This document shows positions 1 to 6,667 of a DNA stretch of 8,650 nt, piece after piece. Each line of letters begins with the position of its first letter. The first letter of the stretch is position 1. The position numbers and the translations under genes are program-made. Below the pieces are notes generated by a model. That model was not told where the DNA came from. It saw only the letters and a list, made by a program, of their open reading frames with translations, and did no database searches. The DNA lies in the NCBI GenBank assembly GCA_018829485.1, contig JAHJTU010000064.1, positions 1 to 8,650 of the forward strand. Reading direction: 5' to 3'. The stretch is from Nanobdellota archaeon. GTDB taxonomy: Archaea; Nanobdellota; Nanobdellia; Pacearchaeales; UBA12030.

Positions 1-92
1 AATTCTAATGCTGATATTTGCTTAGATTTCAGATTTCTAAGAACAAGTACTTCATTTTCAGATAAACTTTCTGCTACCTTTTTTATATCCAT
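1..92 (-). CDS. 5' end of a gene, possibly archaeal-type phenylalanyl-tRNA synthetase alpha subunit (partial)
   Basis: The reading frame starts at ATG (92-90) and stays open to the window edge, giving 30 residues beginning MDIKKVAESLSENEVLVLRN. This looks like the first helices of the winged-helix domain that opens archaeal PheS, where a short leader is followed by 'LSxxExxVLxxL'. That resemblance comes from memory of the family and rests on few residues. Any protein with an N-terminal winged helix could look similar, so the product is tentative, but the frame itself is credible. A TATA-like element is centred 25 bases before the ATG, which would make the mRNA leaderless. The gene diverges from gyrB across 244 bases. 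Confidence 0.45.
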   Translation of the reverse strand, partial: MDIKKVAESLSENEVLVLRNLKSKQISALE

Positions 93-111
93 CTAATGTT
101 AAGCATTAAAG

Positions 112-122
112 AATTTTAAAAT
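112..122 (-). promoter_or_regulatory. Candidate archaeal TATA box for the left-edge gene
   Basis: Read on the minus strand this is ATTTTAAAATT, preceded by the purine-rich AGAGAGAAAC, which resembles a BRE. Its centre is about 25 bases upstream of the ATG at 92, so transcription would begin at or beside the start codon. This is inferred from sequence only, and AT-rich DNA gives chance matches. Confidence 0.45.
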
Positions 123-203
123 GTTTCTCTCTATATTTTTCTAACCCAAAAACCACCAAAAACAAAACTAAACCCTAATTCAGCCAAATTTGAGGGATTT
201 AGA

Positions 204-221
204 GCAGAAAGATTTATAAAT
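204..221 (+). promoter_or_regulatory. Candidate distal BRE/TATA promoter for the gyrB operon
   Basis: GCAGAAAG (204-211, BRE-like) is followed directly by ATTTATAAAT (212-221), the best archaeal-type TATA element in the divergent region. Transcription would start near 240-245. That leaves a leader of about 95 bases, which would contain the inverted repeat at 247-272. Confidence 0.45.
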
Positions 222-246
222 AAAAAATACTTTTCTTACCCATAAT

Positions 247-272
247 CATGCTCTCCCTTATTCAACAGCATG
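247..272. repeat. Inverted repeat upstream of gyrB
   Basis: CATGCT (247-252) and AGCATG (267-272) are perfect 6-base inverted arms around a 14-base spacer. If transcription starts at the distal promoter, the repeat lies at the very start of the leader and could fold as a hairpin. If the proximal promoter is used, it lies about 15-40 bases upstream of that TATA box, where a regulator could bind. The pairing does not extend beyond 6 bases, so chance is possible. Confidence 0.35.
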
Positions 273-287
273 TTCTATTAGTCTGAA

Positions 288-297
288 ATATTTAAAA
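288..297 (+). promoter_or_regulatory. Candidate proximal TATA box for gyrB
   Basis: ATATTTAAAA, preceded by TCTGAA, would place the transcription start near 317 and give a leader of about 20 bases before the gyrB ATG. It is a poorer TATA match than the distal element, but its spacing to the gene is more typical of archaea. The two may be alternatives. Confidence 0.35.
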
Positions 298-336
298 AAA
301 GTGGAAGAAAAAAGAGAATAATAAAAGTATAAGAAA

Positions 337-3300
337 ATGTCAAAAGATAAAACTGAAACAGCTAAATCAAAAAGTGATTATGGAATTGATACTATTAAAG
401 TACTGAAAGGTTTGGAAGGAGTTAGAAGAAGGCCTGCAATGTACATAGGAAGCACAGGAAAAGAAGGTTTGCATCATATGATCTATGAGGTTGTTGATAA
501 TGCAATTGATGAAGCTTTAAGTGGTGTGTGCACAAGAATTGAAGTTACTTTGCATGAAGATGGTTCTGTAAATGTAAAAGATAATGGAAGAGGAATTCCA
601 GTTGAAAAGCATCCCGAAGTTAAAAAATCTGGATTAGAAGTTGTTATGACAATGCTTCATGCAGGTGGAAAATTTGACAAAAAAGCATACATGATTTCTG
701 GTGGATTACATGGTGTTGGTGTAAGTGTTGTTAATGCATTAAGTGAAAAAATGATTGCAACAGTAATGAGGGATGGCAATATATATGAACAAACATATAA
801 AATAGGAAATCCACAAACAGATGTTAAAATTACAGGAAAAACAAATGAAACAGGAACAATTGTAAGATTCTGGCCAGATAAAGAAATATTTGGAACAATA
901 AAATATGATTTTTCTACTCTTATAACAAGATTTAGAGAACTTGCATTTTTGAATTCTGGTTTAACAATTATATTAAAAGAAGAAGCAACAAAGAAAAAAG
1001 AAGAATTCCAATTTAAAGGAGGAATAATTGCTTTCATACAATATTTAAATAATGGAAGAAAAGTACTTCATAAGCCAATTTACTTTCATAAAGAAGAAGA
1101 TAATGATGCAGTTGAAATTGCAATTCAATATACTGATTCATATAATGAAAGTATTCATGGTTTTGTTAACACAATTAATACAATTGAAGGGGGAACACAC
1201 GTTATTGGTTTTAAAACAGCATTAACAAGAGTAATCAATGATTATTCTGTCAAAAATAATTTGCTTAAAGGTAATGGAAAACTTACAGGGGATGATGTTA
1301 GAGAAGGACTTACTGCAATAATTAATTTGAAAATTAAAGAACCACAATTTGAAGGACAAACTAAAACAAAATTAGGAAATTCCGAAGTCAAAGGTTTTGT
1401 TAATTCTATTACAACAACTGCATTAAGTGAGTTTTTTGAAGAAAATCCAAGTATTGCAAGGAAAATTGTTTCAAAAGTTCTTGATGCATTAAAAGCAAGA
1501 GAAGCTGCAAAAAAAGCAAAAGACCTTGTAAGAAGAAAAAGTGCATTGTCGTTTGGAACTTTGCCTGGAAAATTAGCAGATTGTATAAGCAACAAATTAG
1601 AAGAAAGTGAAATTTTTATTGTAGAGGGAGATTCTGCTGGAGGGTGCTTTTCTGGTGATACTAAAATAGCTTTAGTTGATGGAAGAAATATTTCTTTAAA
1701 AGAAATAGTCAAAGAATATAAGAATGGAAAAGAGAACTTTTGTTATACTATTATGGAAGATGGTGGTGTTGGTGTTAGTAAAATAATTAATCCAAGAATA
1801 ACTAAAAAAAATGAGGAAGTTATAAAAATAATTTTTGACAATAATAAAGAAGTTATTTGTACTCCAGATCATAAATTTATGCTAAGAGATGGAAGTTATA
1901 AGCAAGCTAAAGATTTAACAAAAGAAGATTCTTTAATGCCTTTTCATCGAAGAATTTCGAAAATTGGAGGAAGAATTACTATTAATGGTTATGAAATGGT
2001 TTGGGATCAGAATAAGACATGGGTTTTTACTCACTTATTAGCAGATGAGTATAACTTAAGAAATAAAGTTTATTCTAAAGATCAAGGAAATCATAAACAC
2101 CACATAGATTTTAACAAATTAAATAATAACCCTAATAATGTGATAAGATTGCTAAAAGAAGAACATCTTATTCTTCATACAGAACATGTAGCTAAAACAT
2201 TACATAGAAAAGATTCAAAAGAAAAAGCGATAGCATCACATAGAACTCCAGAATATAAGGAAAAAATTAGTTCTTGGGCTAAAAGTCCAGATGTTAGAGA
2301 AATGTTAAGTAAACGAGCTAAGAAACAATGGAAGAACAATAAATACAAAGAGTATATGGCTAAAAGATTTAAAAAATTTTTTGATTCTGATAAAGCTTAC
2401 AGAAATAGGAATAAAAATATTCTTGATCAAGAACAAAGAAAATATTGGACAAATAAGAAAAATAGAGATTTGGCCTCTAAAAGAGTAAAAGATTTTTTTG
2501 AAAAGAACCCAGAAATCAAAGAGTATTTATCAAATTTGGCTAAAGAGCAATGGAAAGATGAATTTCTTTTAATTTGGAGGAGGCAAAAAACTAAAGAGCA
2601 ATGGACTCCAGAATTCAGAAAGAAAAGAAAAGAAACATATAATAAAACATATTATCAAAAGACTATAACATTAATGAAGAAAGTATTAGAGAACAAAGGT
2701 AGTTTAACAGAATTTGATAATATTAGAATTCAAAAAAGAGATAACTCCATAATTAGTAAGAAGACTTTTTGTACAAGATTTTTTGATGGAGACTCCAATA
2801 AAATGTTGGAAGCTGTAGAGAATTTCAACCATAAGATAAAACAAATTGAATTGTTAGATGAGAAGGCAGATGTTTATGATTTAGAAGTTTTGAATACCCA
2901 CAACTTTGCTCTAGCTTCAGGTGTTTTTGTGCATAATAGTGCAAAACAAGCAAGAGATAAAAAAATTCAGGCAATTCTTCCATTAAGAGGAAAAATCTTG
3001 AATGTTGAAAAAGCAAACCCAAATAAAGTATTCTCTTCAGAGGAGATTTCAGTACTTATTTCTGCATTAGGAACAGGAGTAGGAGAACATTTCAGCATAG
3101 ATAATTTAAGATATGGTAAAATAATTATTATGTGTGATGCAGATGTTGATGGACAGCACATTAAAACATTGCTCTTGACATTCTTTTTCAGATTTATTCC
3201 TAAATTAATTGAAGCAGGACATATTTTTGTTGCTGTTCCTCCATTATATAGAATAAGAAAAGGTAAAGATAGTGTTTATGTTTATGATGATGCAGAATTA

Positions 3301-3531
3301 AAGAAAATTTCAGGCAAGGGCGAAATTCAGAGATTCAAAGGATTAGGAGAAATGAATCCTGATCAATTATGGGAAACAGCAATGAATCCTAAAAAAAGGA
3401 TATTAAGGAAAATTACAATTAAAGATGCAGCAGAAGCTGACAGGATATTCAGTATTTTAATGGGAAGTGAAGTTGAACCAAGAAAGAAATTCATTGAAGA
3501 AAATGCAAAATATGCTGATGTTGATGTTTAG
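337..3531 (+). CDS. gyrB: DNA gyrase subunit B precursor with in-frame intein
   Basis: This is the ATPase and TOPRIM subunit of type IIA topoisomerase; with GyrA it uses ATP to introduce negative supercoils. The GHKL ATPase domain shows EVVDNAIDEA (E51 general base, N55 for Mg), DNGRGIP (82-88) and SGGLHGVG (121-128). The transducer carries the ATP-sensing QTK loop (341-343). TOPRIM has EGDSAGG (E430) and DADVDG (D934, D936, D938), followed by FKGLGEMNPDQLW near the C-terminus. An intein (residues 437-867) interrupts TOPRIM directly after EGDSAGG. Removing it leaves 633 residues, normal for a GyrB lacking the extra TOPRIM insertion of enterobacterial GyrB. The ATG at 337 is the only sensible start, since the in-frame GTG at 301 runs into a stop; no Shine-Dalgarno is visible. 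The gene leads a close cluster, with the next start 26 bases after its stop. Confidence 0.97.
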   Translation: MSKDKTETAKSKSDYGIDTIKVLKGLEGVRRRPAMYIGSTGKEGLHHMIYEVVDNAIDEALSGVCTRIEVTLHEDGSVNVKDNGRGIPVEKHPEVKKSGLEVVMTMLHAGGKFDKKAYMISGGLHGVGVSVVNALSEKMIATVMRDGNIYEQTYKIGNPQTDVKITGKTNETGTIVRFWPDKEIFGTIKYDFSTLITRFRELAFLNSGLTIILKEEATKKKEEFQFKGGIIAFIQYLNNGRKVLHKPIYFHKEEDNDAVEIAIQYTDSYNESIHGFVNTINTIEGGTHVIGFKTALTRVINDYSVKNNLLKGNGKLTGDDVREGLTAIINLKIKEPQFEGQTKTKLGNSEVKGFVNSITTTALSEFFEENPSIARKIVSKVLDALKAREAAKKAKDLVRRKSALSFGTLPGKLADCISNKLEESEIFIVEGDSAGGCFSGDTKIALVDGRNISLKEIVKEYKNGKENFCYTIMEDGGVGVSKIINPRITKKNEEVIKIIFDNNKEVICTPDHKFMLRDGSYKQAKDLTKEDSLMPFHRRISKIGGRITINGYEMVWDQNKTWVFTHLLADEYNLRNKVYSKDQGNHKHHIDFNKLNNNPNNVIRLLKEEHLILHTEHVAKTLHRKDSKEKAIASHRTPEYKEKISSWAKSPDVREMLSKRAKKQWKNNKYKEYMAKRFKKFFDSDKAYRNRNKNILDQEQRKYWTNKKNRDLASKRVKDFFEKNPEIKEYLSNLAKEQWKDEFLLIWRRQKTKEQWTPEFRKKRKETYNKTYYQKTITLMKKVLENKGSLTEFDNIRIQKRDNSIISKKTFCTRFFDGDSNKMLEAVENFNHKIKQIELLDEKADVYDLEVLNTHNFALASGVFVHNSAKQARDKKIQAILPLRGKILNVEKANPNKVFSSEEISVLISALGTGVGEHFSIDNLRYGKIIIMCDADVDGQHIKTLLLTFFFRFIPKLIEAGHIFVAVPPLYRIRKGKDSVYVYDDAELKKISGKGEIQRFKGLGEMNPDQLWETAMNPKKRILRKITIKDAAEADRIFSILMGSEVEPRKKFIEENAKYADVDV
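1978..2808 (+). other. HNH homing endonuclease domain of the GyrB intein
   Basis: Between the two splicing halves, intein residues 112-388 carry an HNH nuclease. Its core is KHHIDFNKLNNNPNNV (H152, H153, N162) followed by EEHLILH (H174, H178), an intact beta-beta-alpha-metal signature. Such enzymes cut intein-free alleles, here expected at the gyrB TOPRIM codons, so that the intein is copied in by repair. After the core comes a Lys/Arg-rich stretch of repeated helical units, then a segment ending in KTFCTRFFDGDSN before the splicing fold resumes. No stop or frameshift is seen, so the nuclease looks active. Specificity is inferred from the insertion site. Confidence 0.88.
2242..2646 (+). repeat. 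Tandem degenerate helical repeats in the intein endonuclease
   Basis: Intein residues about 200-334 contain roughly eight units of 15-22 residues. The clearest follow the pattern [S/N/T]-P-[E/D]-x-[K/R]-E-x-[L/I]-S-x-x-A-K-x-x-W-K. Examples are SPDVREMLSKRAKKQWKN and NPEIKEYLSNLAKEQWKDE; weaker ones are RTPEYKEKISSWAK and TPEFRKKRKETY. The units recall NUMOD3-type DNA-binding helices of homing endonucleases. At DNA level, the 15-mer CTAAAGAGCAATGGA occurs exactly at 2540-2554 and 2591-2605, 51 bases (17 codons) apart in the same frame, which points to recent unit duplication. Confidence 0.7.
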
Positions 3532-3557
3532 ATAAAATAAAAAATAGAAAGTAAGAA

Positions 3558-4247
3558 ATGATAAAAAAAGCAATAATACTTGCAGGTGGAAAAGGTGAAA
3601 GACTTAGGCCTTTAACTTATAAGATTCCAAAACCTTTGTTGCCATTCAGAGAAAAAGAGATGATGATTGAACATATTTTTGATTCTTTAAAAAAACATGA
3701 TATTAAAGATGTTATTTTTACATTGTGCTATATGCCTGAAGCCTTCAAAGAAAAACTTGGAAATGGGAAAAAGTATGGATTAAATTTCCAATATCTTCTT
3801 GAACAAGAACCATTAGGAACAGCAGGTTTCCTAAACTTATCACCAATACAAGAAACAACACTTGTAATTAATTCTGATGTTTTTTTCACAAACTTAGATA
3901 TAACAGATTTTTACAATAAACATAAAGAATTTGTAGAAAAAGGAGCAATAGCAACACTTGCACTTTCTAATATAGAGAATACAGAAAATTTGGGAACAGT
4001 AAAACTAGATGGAAATAGAATAGTAAATTTTGCAGAAAAGAAAAATACATCAAATTATGTAAATGCAGGACATTATTTGCTTGAGCCACCAATAATGAAT
4101 TACTTGCCTCCACAAAAGAAAATAATGTTTGAAACAGATATTTTTCCCAATCTTGCAGTAAAAGGAAAACTTTTTGCATATTTTCCAAAATCAGAATGGA
4201 TTCATATAAGGGATTTAGAATCATATAAAAAATTAAATCAGAAGTGA
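3558..4247 (+). CDS. Sugar-1-phosphate nucleotidyltransferase family protein
   Basis: This 229-residue protein belongs to the NTP_transferase (RmlA/GlmU/HddC-like) Rossmann family, which joins an NTP and a sugar-1-phosphate to give NDP-sugar and pyrophosphate in the cytoplasm. It opens with ILAGGKGERLRPLT (7-20), the nucleotide-binding loop, then KPLLPF (25-30). Later come EPLGTAG (84-90), VINSD with metal-binding D107, and NAGHYLLEP (169-177). The C-terminal motif that usually reads W-x-D-x-G-T is WIHIRD here (214-219), so His216 sits where the second metal Asp is expected. There is no hexapeptide-repeat tail. The nucleotide and sugar cannot be read from sequence; guanylyl transfer to heptose-1-phosphate (HddC-like) is one possibility given the heptose genes nearby. 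The gene lies 26 bases after gyrB and next to gyrA, so co-transcription is likely. Confidence 0.85.
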   Translation: MIKKAIILAGGKGERLRPLTYKIPKPLLPFREKEMMIEHIFDSLKKHDIKDVIFTLCYMPEAFKEKLGNGKKYGLNFQYLLEQEPLGTAGFLNLSPIQETTLVINSDVFFTNLDITDFYNKHKEFVEKGAIATLALSNIENTENLGTVKLDGNRIVNFAEKKNTSNYVNAGHYLLEPPIMNYLPPQKKIMFETDIFPNLAVKGKLFAYFPKSEWIHIRDLESYKKLNQK

Positions 4248-4249
4248 AA

Positions 4250-6667
4250 ATGCCAAAAGACGAAGAAATACTTATTGAGCAGGAAATGAAAAAAGCATAC
4301 ATAGATTATGCTATGTCTGTAATTGTTAGCAGAGCTTTGCCAGATGTTGCTGATGGATTAAAGCCAGTCCATAGAAGAATTCTTTATGCAATGCATGATA
4401 TGGGATTAACTGCAGATAAACCAACAAGAAAATCTGCAAGAATTGTTGGAGAAGTTTTAGGAAAGTATCATCCGCATGGTGATTTGCCAGTATATGATGC
4501 TTTATCAAGAATGACTCAAGACTTTTCCATGAGATATCCACTTGTAATAGGACAAGGTAATTTTGGAAGCGTTGATGGTGATCCTCCAGCAGCACAAAGA
4601 TATACTGAAGCCAAACTTTCTGCAATTGCTTCAGAAATGCTAGCTGATATAGAAAAAGAAACAGTTGACTTTCAAGCTAATTTTGACAATTCTCTTGAGG
4701 AACCAAAAGTATTGCCTGCAAAACTTCCAAACTTATTACTAAATGGAGCATCTGGAATTGCAGTTGGTATGGCAACAAACATACCACCACATAATATTAC
4801 TGAAGTTATTGATGCTGTTATTGCATATATAAAAGATGCAAAAATTCCCATTGATAAATTAATAGAAATCATTCCAGCTCCTGATTTTCCAACAGGGGGA
4901 ATCCTTTATCCGGAAGGTGTAGAAGAATTATACAAAGCAGGAAAAGGAAGCTTTACAGTAAGAGCAAAAGCATTTATAGAAGATATTAAAGGCGGAAAAC
5001 AATCAATTGTAATAACTGAAATACCATATCAAGTAAATAAATCATCATTGATAACTGATATTGCAAGACTTGTAAGAGACAAAAAACTTTCTGATATTAC
5101 CCACATAAGAGATGAATCAGCAAAAGGAAAAATCAGAATTGTTCTTGAAATAAGAAGGAGTGCTAATTCAAATGTTATTCTAAATAAATTGTATAATCTA
5201 ACATCAATGCAAACAAGATTTAATGGAATGCTTCTTGCAATTGTTAATGGAACCCCCAAATTACTTAATATTAAAAATATAATTGAACAATTTGTCTTGC
5301 ACAGAGAAAAAGTTGTTGAAAAAAGATGCAAGTTTGATTTAAGAAAAGCAGAAGAAAGATTACATATTGTTGAAGGACTTCTTATTGCACTTAAGAAAAT
5401 TGATTCTGTAATTCAAGCTATAAAGAAAAGCAAAGCAGTAGCAGAGGCAAATGCACAATTAATGTCACAATTTAAGTTATCTCAGAAACAAGCACAGGCA
5501 ATTCTTGATATGAAATTAAGCAGATTAACTGCATTAGAACAGAAAAAACTTAATGATGAAGAAAAAAGTCTTGAAGACATAATCAAAGAATTAAATAAAA
5601 TTTTATCAAGCAAACAAGAAATTCTCGAAGTTGTTAAAAAAGAATTGCAAGAAATAAAGAGAAAGTATGGGGATGATAGAAAAACAAAAATTGAAGGAAA
5701 ATTAAGGGAATTCAAGGAAAAGGATTTAATAGCAAAAGAAACAATTGCAGTAACCTTAACAGCAAAAGGTTATATCAAAAGAATGCCATTAAATGTTTAC
5801 AGAGAACAGCAAAGGGGTGGTAAGGGTATTACAGGAACTGAACTTACTTCTGGAGATGTTGTTCAAGAAACATTTACTTGCTCAACCCATGATTATTTGT
5901 TATTCTTTACAAATAAAGGAAAAGCATTTTCAATGCAAGCTTACAATATACCAGAAGCAACAAGATATGCAAAAGGAAAAGCAGTGATTAATCTTCTTGG
6001 AGTTCAAGGAGAAAATACTGCAACAACTCTTGCTGTAAAAGAATTCTCTGGAAATCTTATACTTGTTACTAAGAAAGGAATTATCAAGAAAATGCAATTA
6101 GAGAATTTTGCTAAAATTAGAAAAACAGGGATTGTTGCAATAACTCTTCCAGAAGATGATGAGCTTATTGATGCTCTATTCTTAAATGAAAAAGAAGAAA
6201 TCTTTTTAGGCACAAGTAAGGGAATTGCAATACGATTCTCTTCATCAGACTTGAGAAATGTTGGAAGAACAGCATATGGTGTTATTGCAATTAGACTTGC
6301 AAAAGATGATTTTGTTGTTGGTGCAGTAATTCTTCCAGCAGAAAGAGAAGCACTAGAAAAAATTACTATATTAACAGTTACTGAAAAAGGTTATGGTAAA
6401 AGAACTTCTATTGACAAGTACAGGAAAACCTCAAGAGCTGGAAAAGGAATAACCAATCTGAAAACAACACCAAAAACAGGAGATGTTGCTGGAATTATTA
6501 AAGTTCAAGATTCAGATGGAATTATTGTAACAACACAAAAAGGAATGGTAATAAGAACAACAGTAAAGAACATCAGGCAAGCAGGAAGAAGCACACAAGG
6601 TGTAAGAATAATAAAGCTTGCAGAAAATGACAAAGCAATTGGCTTAGCAAGAATCAGAGAAGAGTGA
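4250..6667 (+). CDS. gyrA: DNA gyrase subunit A
   Basis: This is the DNA cleavage-rejoining subunit of gyrase (805 residues from this start). The N-terminal breakage domain starts IEQEMKKAYIDYAMSVIVSRALPD, contains KPVHRRILYAM and the recognition-helix segment KYHPHGD, and has the catalytic tyrosine Y118 in AAQRYTEAKL. A long helical section follows. The C-terminal pinwheel has the GyrA box QQRGGKG (520-526), which marks a gyrase rather than topoisomerase IV, and later blades with TSRAGKGI, GRTAYGVIAIRL and GRSTQGVRIIKL. There is no acidic C-terminal tail. Leu replaces the usual Ser at the position equivalent to E. coli Ser83. ATG 4250 lies 2 bases after the preceding stop and follows GAAGTGA, a weak ribosome-site match. 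A GTG at 4244 overlaps that stop and would add two residues. Either start allows translational coupling. Confidence 0.96.
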   Translation: MPKDEEILIEQEMKKAYIDYAMSVIVSRALPDVADGLKPVHRRILYAMHDMGLTADKPTRKSARIVGEVLGKYHPHGDLPVYDALSRMTQDFSMRYPLVIGQGNFGSVDGDPPAAQRYTEAKLSAIASEMLADIEKETVDFQANFDNSLEEPKVLPAKLPNLLLNGASGIAVGMATNIPPHNITEVIDAVIAYIKDAKIPIDKLIEIIPAPDFPTGGILYPEGVEELYKAGKGSFTVRAKAFIEDIKGGKQSIVITEIPYQVNKSSLITDIARLVRDKKLSDITHIRDESAKGKIRIVLEIRRSANSNVILNKLYNLTSMQTRFNGMLLAIVNGTPKLLNIKNIIEQFVLHREKVVEKRCKFDLRKAEERLHIVEGLLIALKKIDSVIQAIKKSKAVAEANAQLMSQFKLSQKQAQAILDMKLSRLTALEQKKLNDEEKSLEDIIKELNKILSSKQEILEVVKKELQEIKRKYGDDRKTKIEGKLREFKEKDLIAKETIAVTLTAKGYIKRMPLNVYREQQRGGKGITGTELTSGDVVQETFTCSTHDYLLFFTNKGKAFSMQAYNIPEATRYAKGKAVINLLGVQGENTATTLAVKEFSGNLILVTKKGIIKKMQLENFAKIRKTGIVAITLPEDDELIDALFLNEKEEIFLGTSKGIAIRFSSSDLRNVGRTAYGVIAIRLAKDDFVVGAVILPAEREALEKITILTVTEKGYGKRTSIDKYRKTSRAGKGITNLKTTPKTGDVAGIIKVQDSDGIIVTTQKGMVIRTTVKNIRQAGRSTQGVRIIKLAENDKAIGLARIREE

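Larger units (their letters stand above)
1645..2937 (+). other. GyrB intein (431 residues) with homing endonuclease
   Basis: The element is a self-splicing protein insert translated within GyrB. It begins with Cys1 (CFSGDTKIALVDG, block A). Block B is TPDH (T73, H76) followed by KFMLRDG. Block F is DVYDLEV...THNFAL (409-423). It ends SGVFVHN with His430-Asn431, and the +1 extein residue is Ser. All residues expected for splicing are therefore present: Cys1 thiol, T-x-x-H, penultimate His, terminal Asn and a hydroxyl at +1. The joined exteins read EGDSAGG-SAKQ, the uninterrupted GyrB motif. From memory, the N-terminal ~105 residues align almost without gaps to the Synechocystis GyrB intein at the same site, and the length is close to that intein's. 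Splicing halves are about residues 1-105 and 389-431, with the endonuclease between. Confidence 0.96.

Noticed and set aside
143..168. A/C-only tract, G/T-rich on the minus strand, considered as a G-quadruplex
   Set aside because: The G-runs are mostly two bases long with uneven long loops, and the tract lies upstream of the minus-strand TATA box, so it is probably not transcribed.
170..178. CCCTAA, telomere-like hexamer
   Set aside because: It occurs once without tandem repetition, so it is a chance match.
657..1037. Open frame of 126 codons on the minus strand inside gyrB
   Set aside because: It lies opposite the conserved ATPase domain and its translation has no recognisable motif; it is a by-product of the AT-rich coding strand.
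1242..1712. Open frame of 156 codons on the minus strand crossing the gyrB-intein junction
   Set aside because: It is antisense to conserved transducer/TOPRIM codons and spans the intein boundary, so it cannot be an ancestral gene.
1645..2937. Possibility that the insertion in gyrB is an intron or a broken gene
   Set aside because: The frame is open throughout, the ends carry intein splicing residues, and removal restores the exact EGDSAGG-SAKQ motif.
4244..4249. GTG at 4244 as the gyrA start
   Set aside because: It adds only two residues and has no ribosome-site-like sequence before it; the ATG at 4250 is preferred, although overlap coupling keeps GTG possible.
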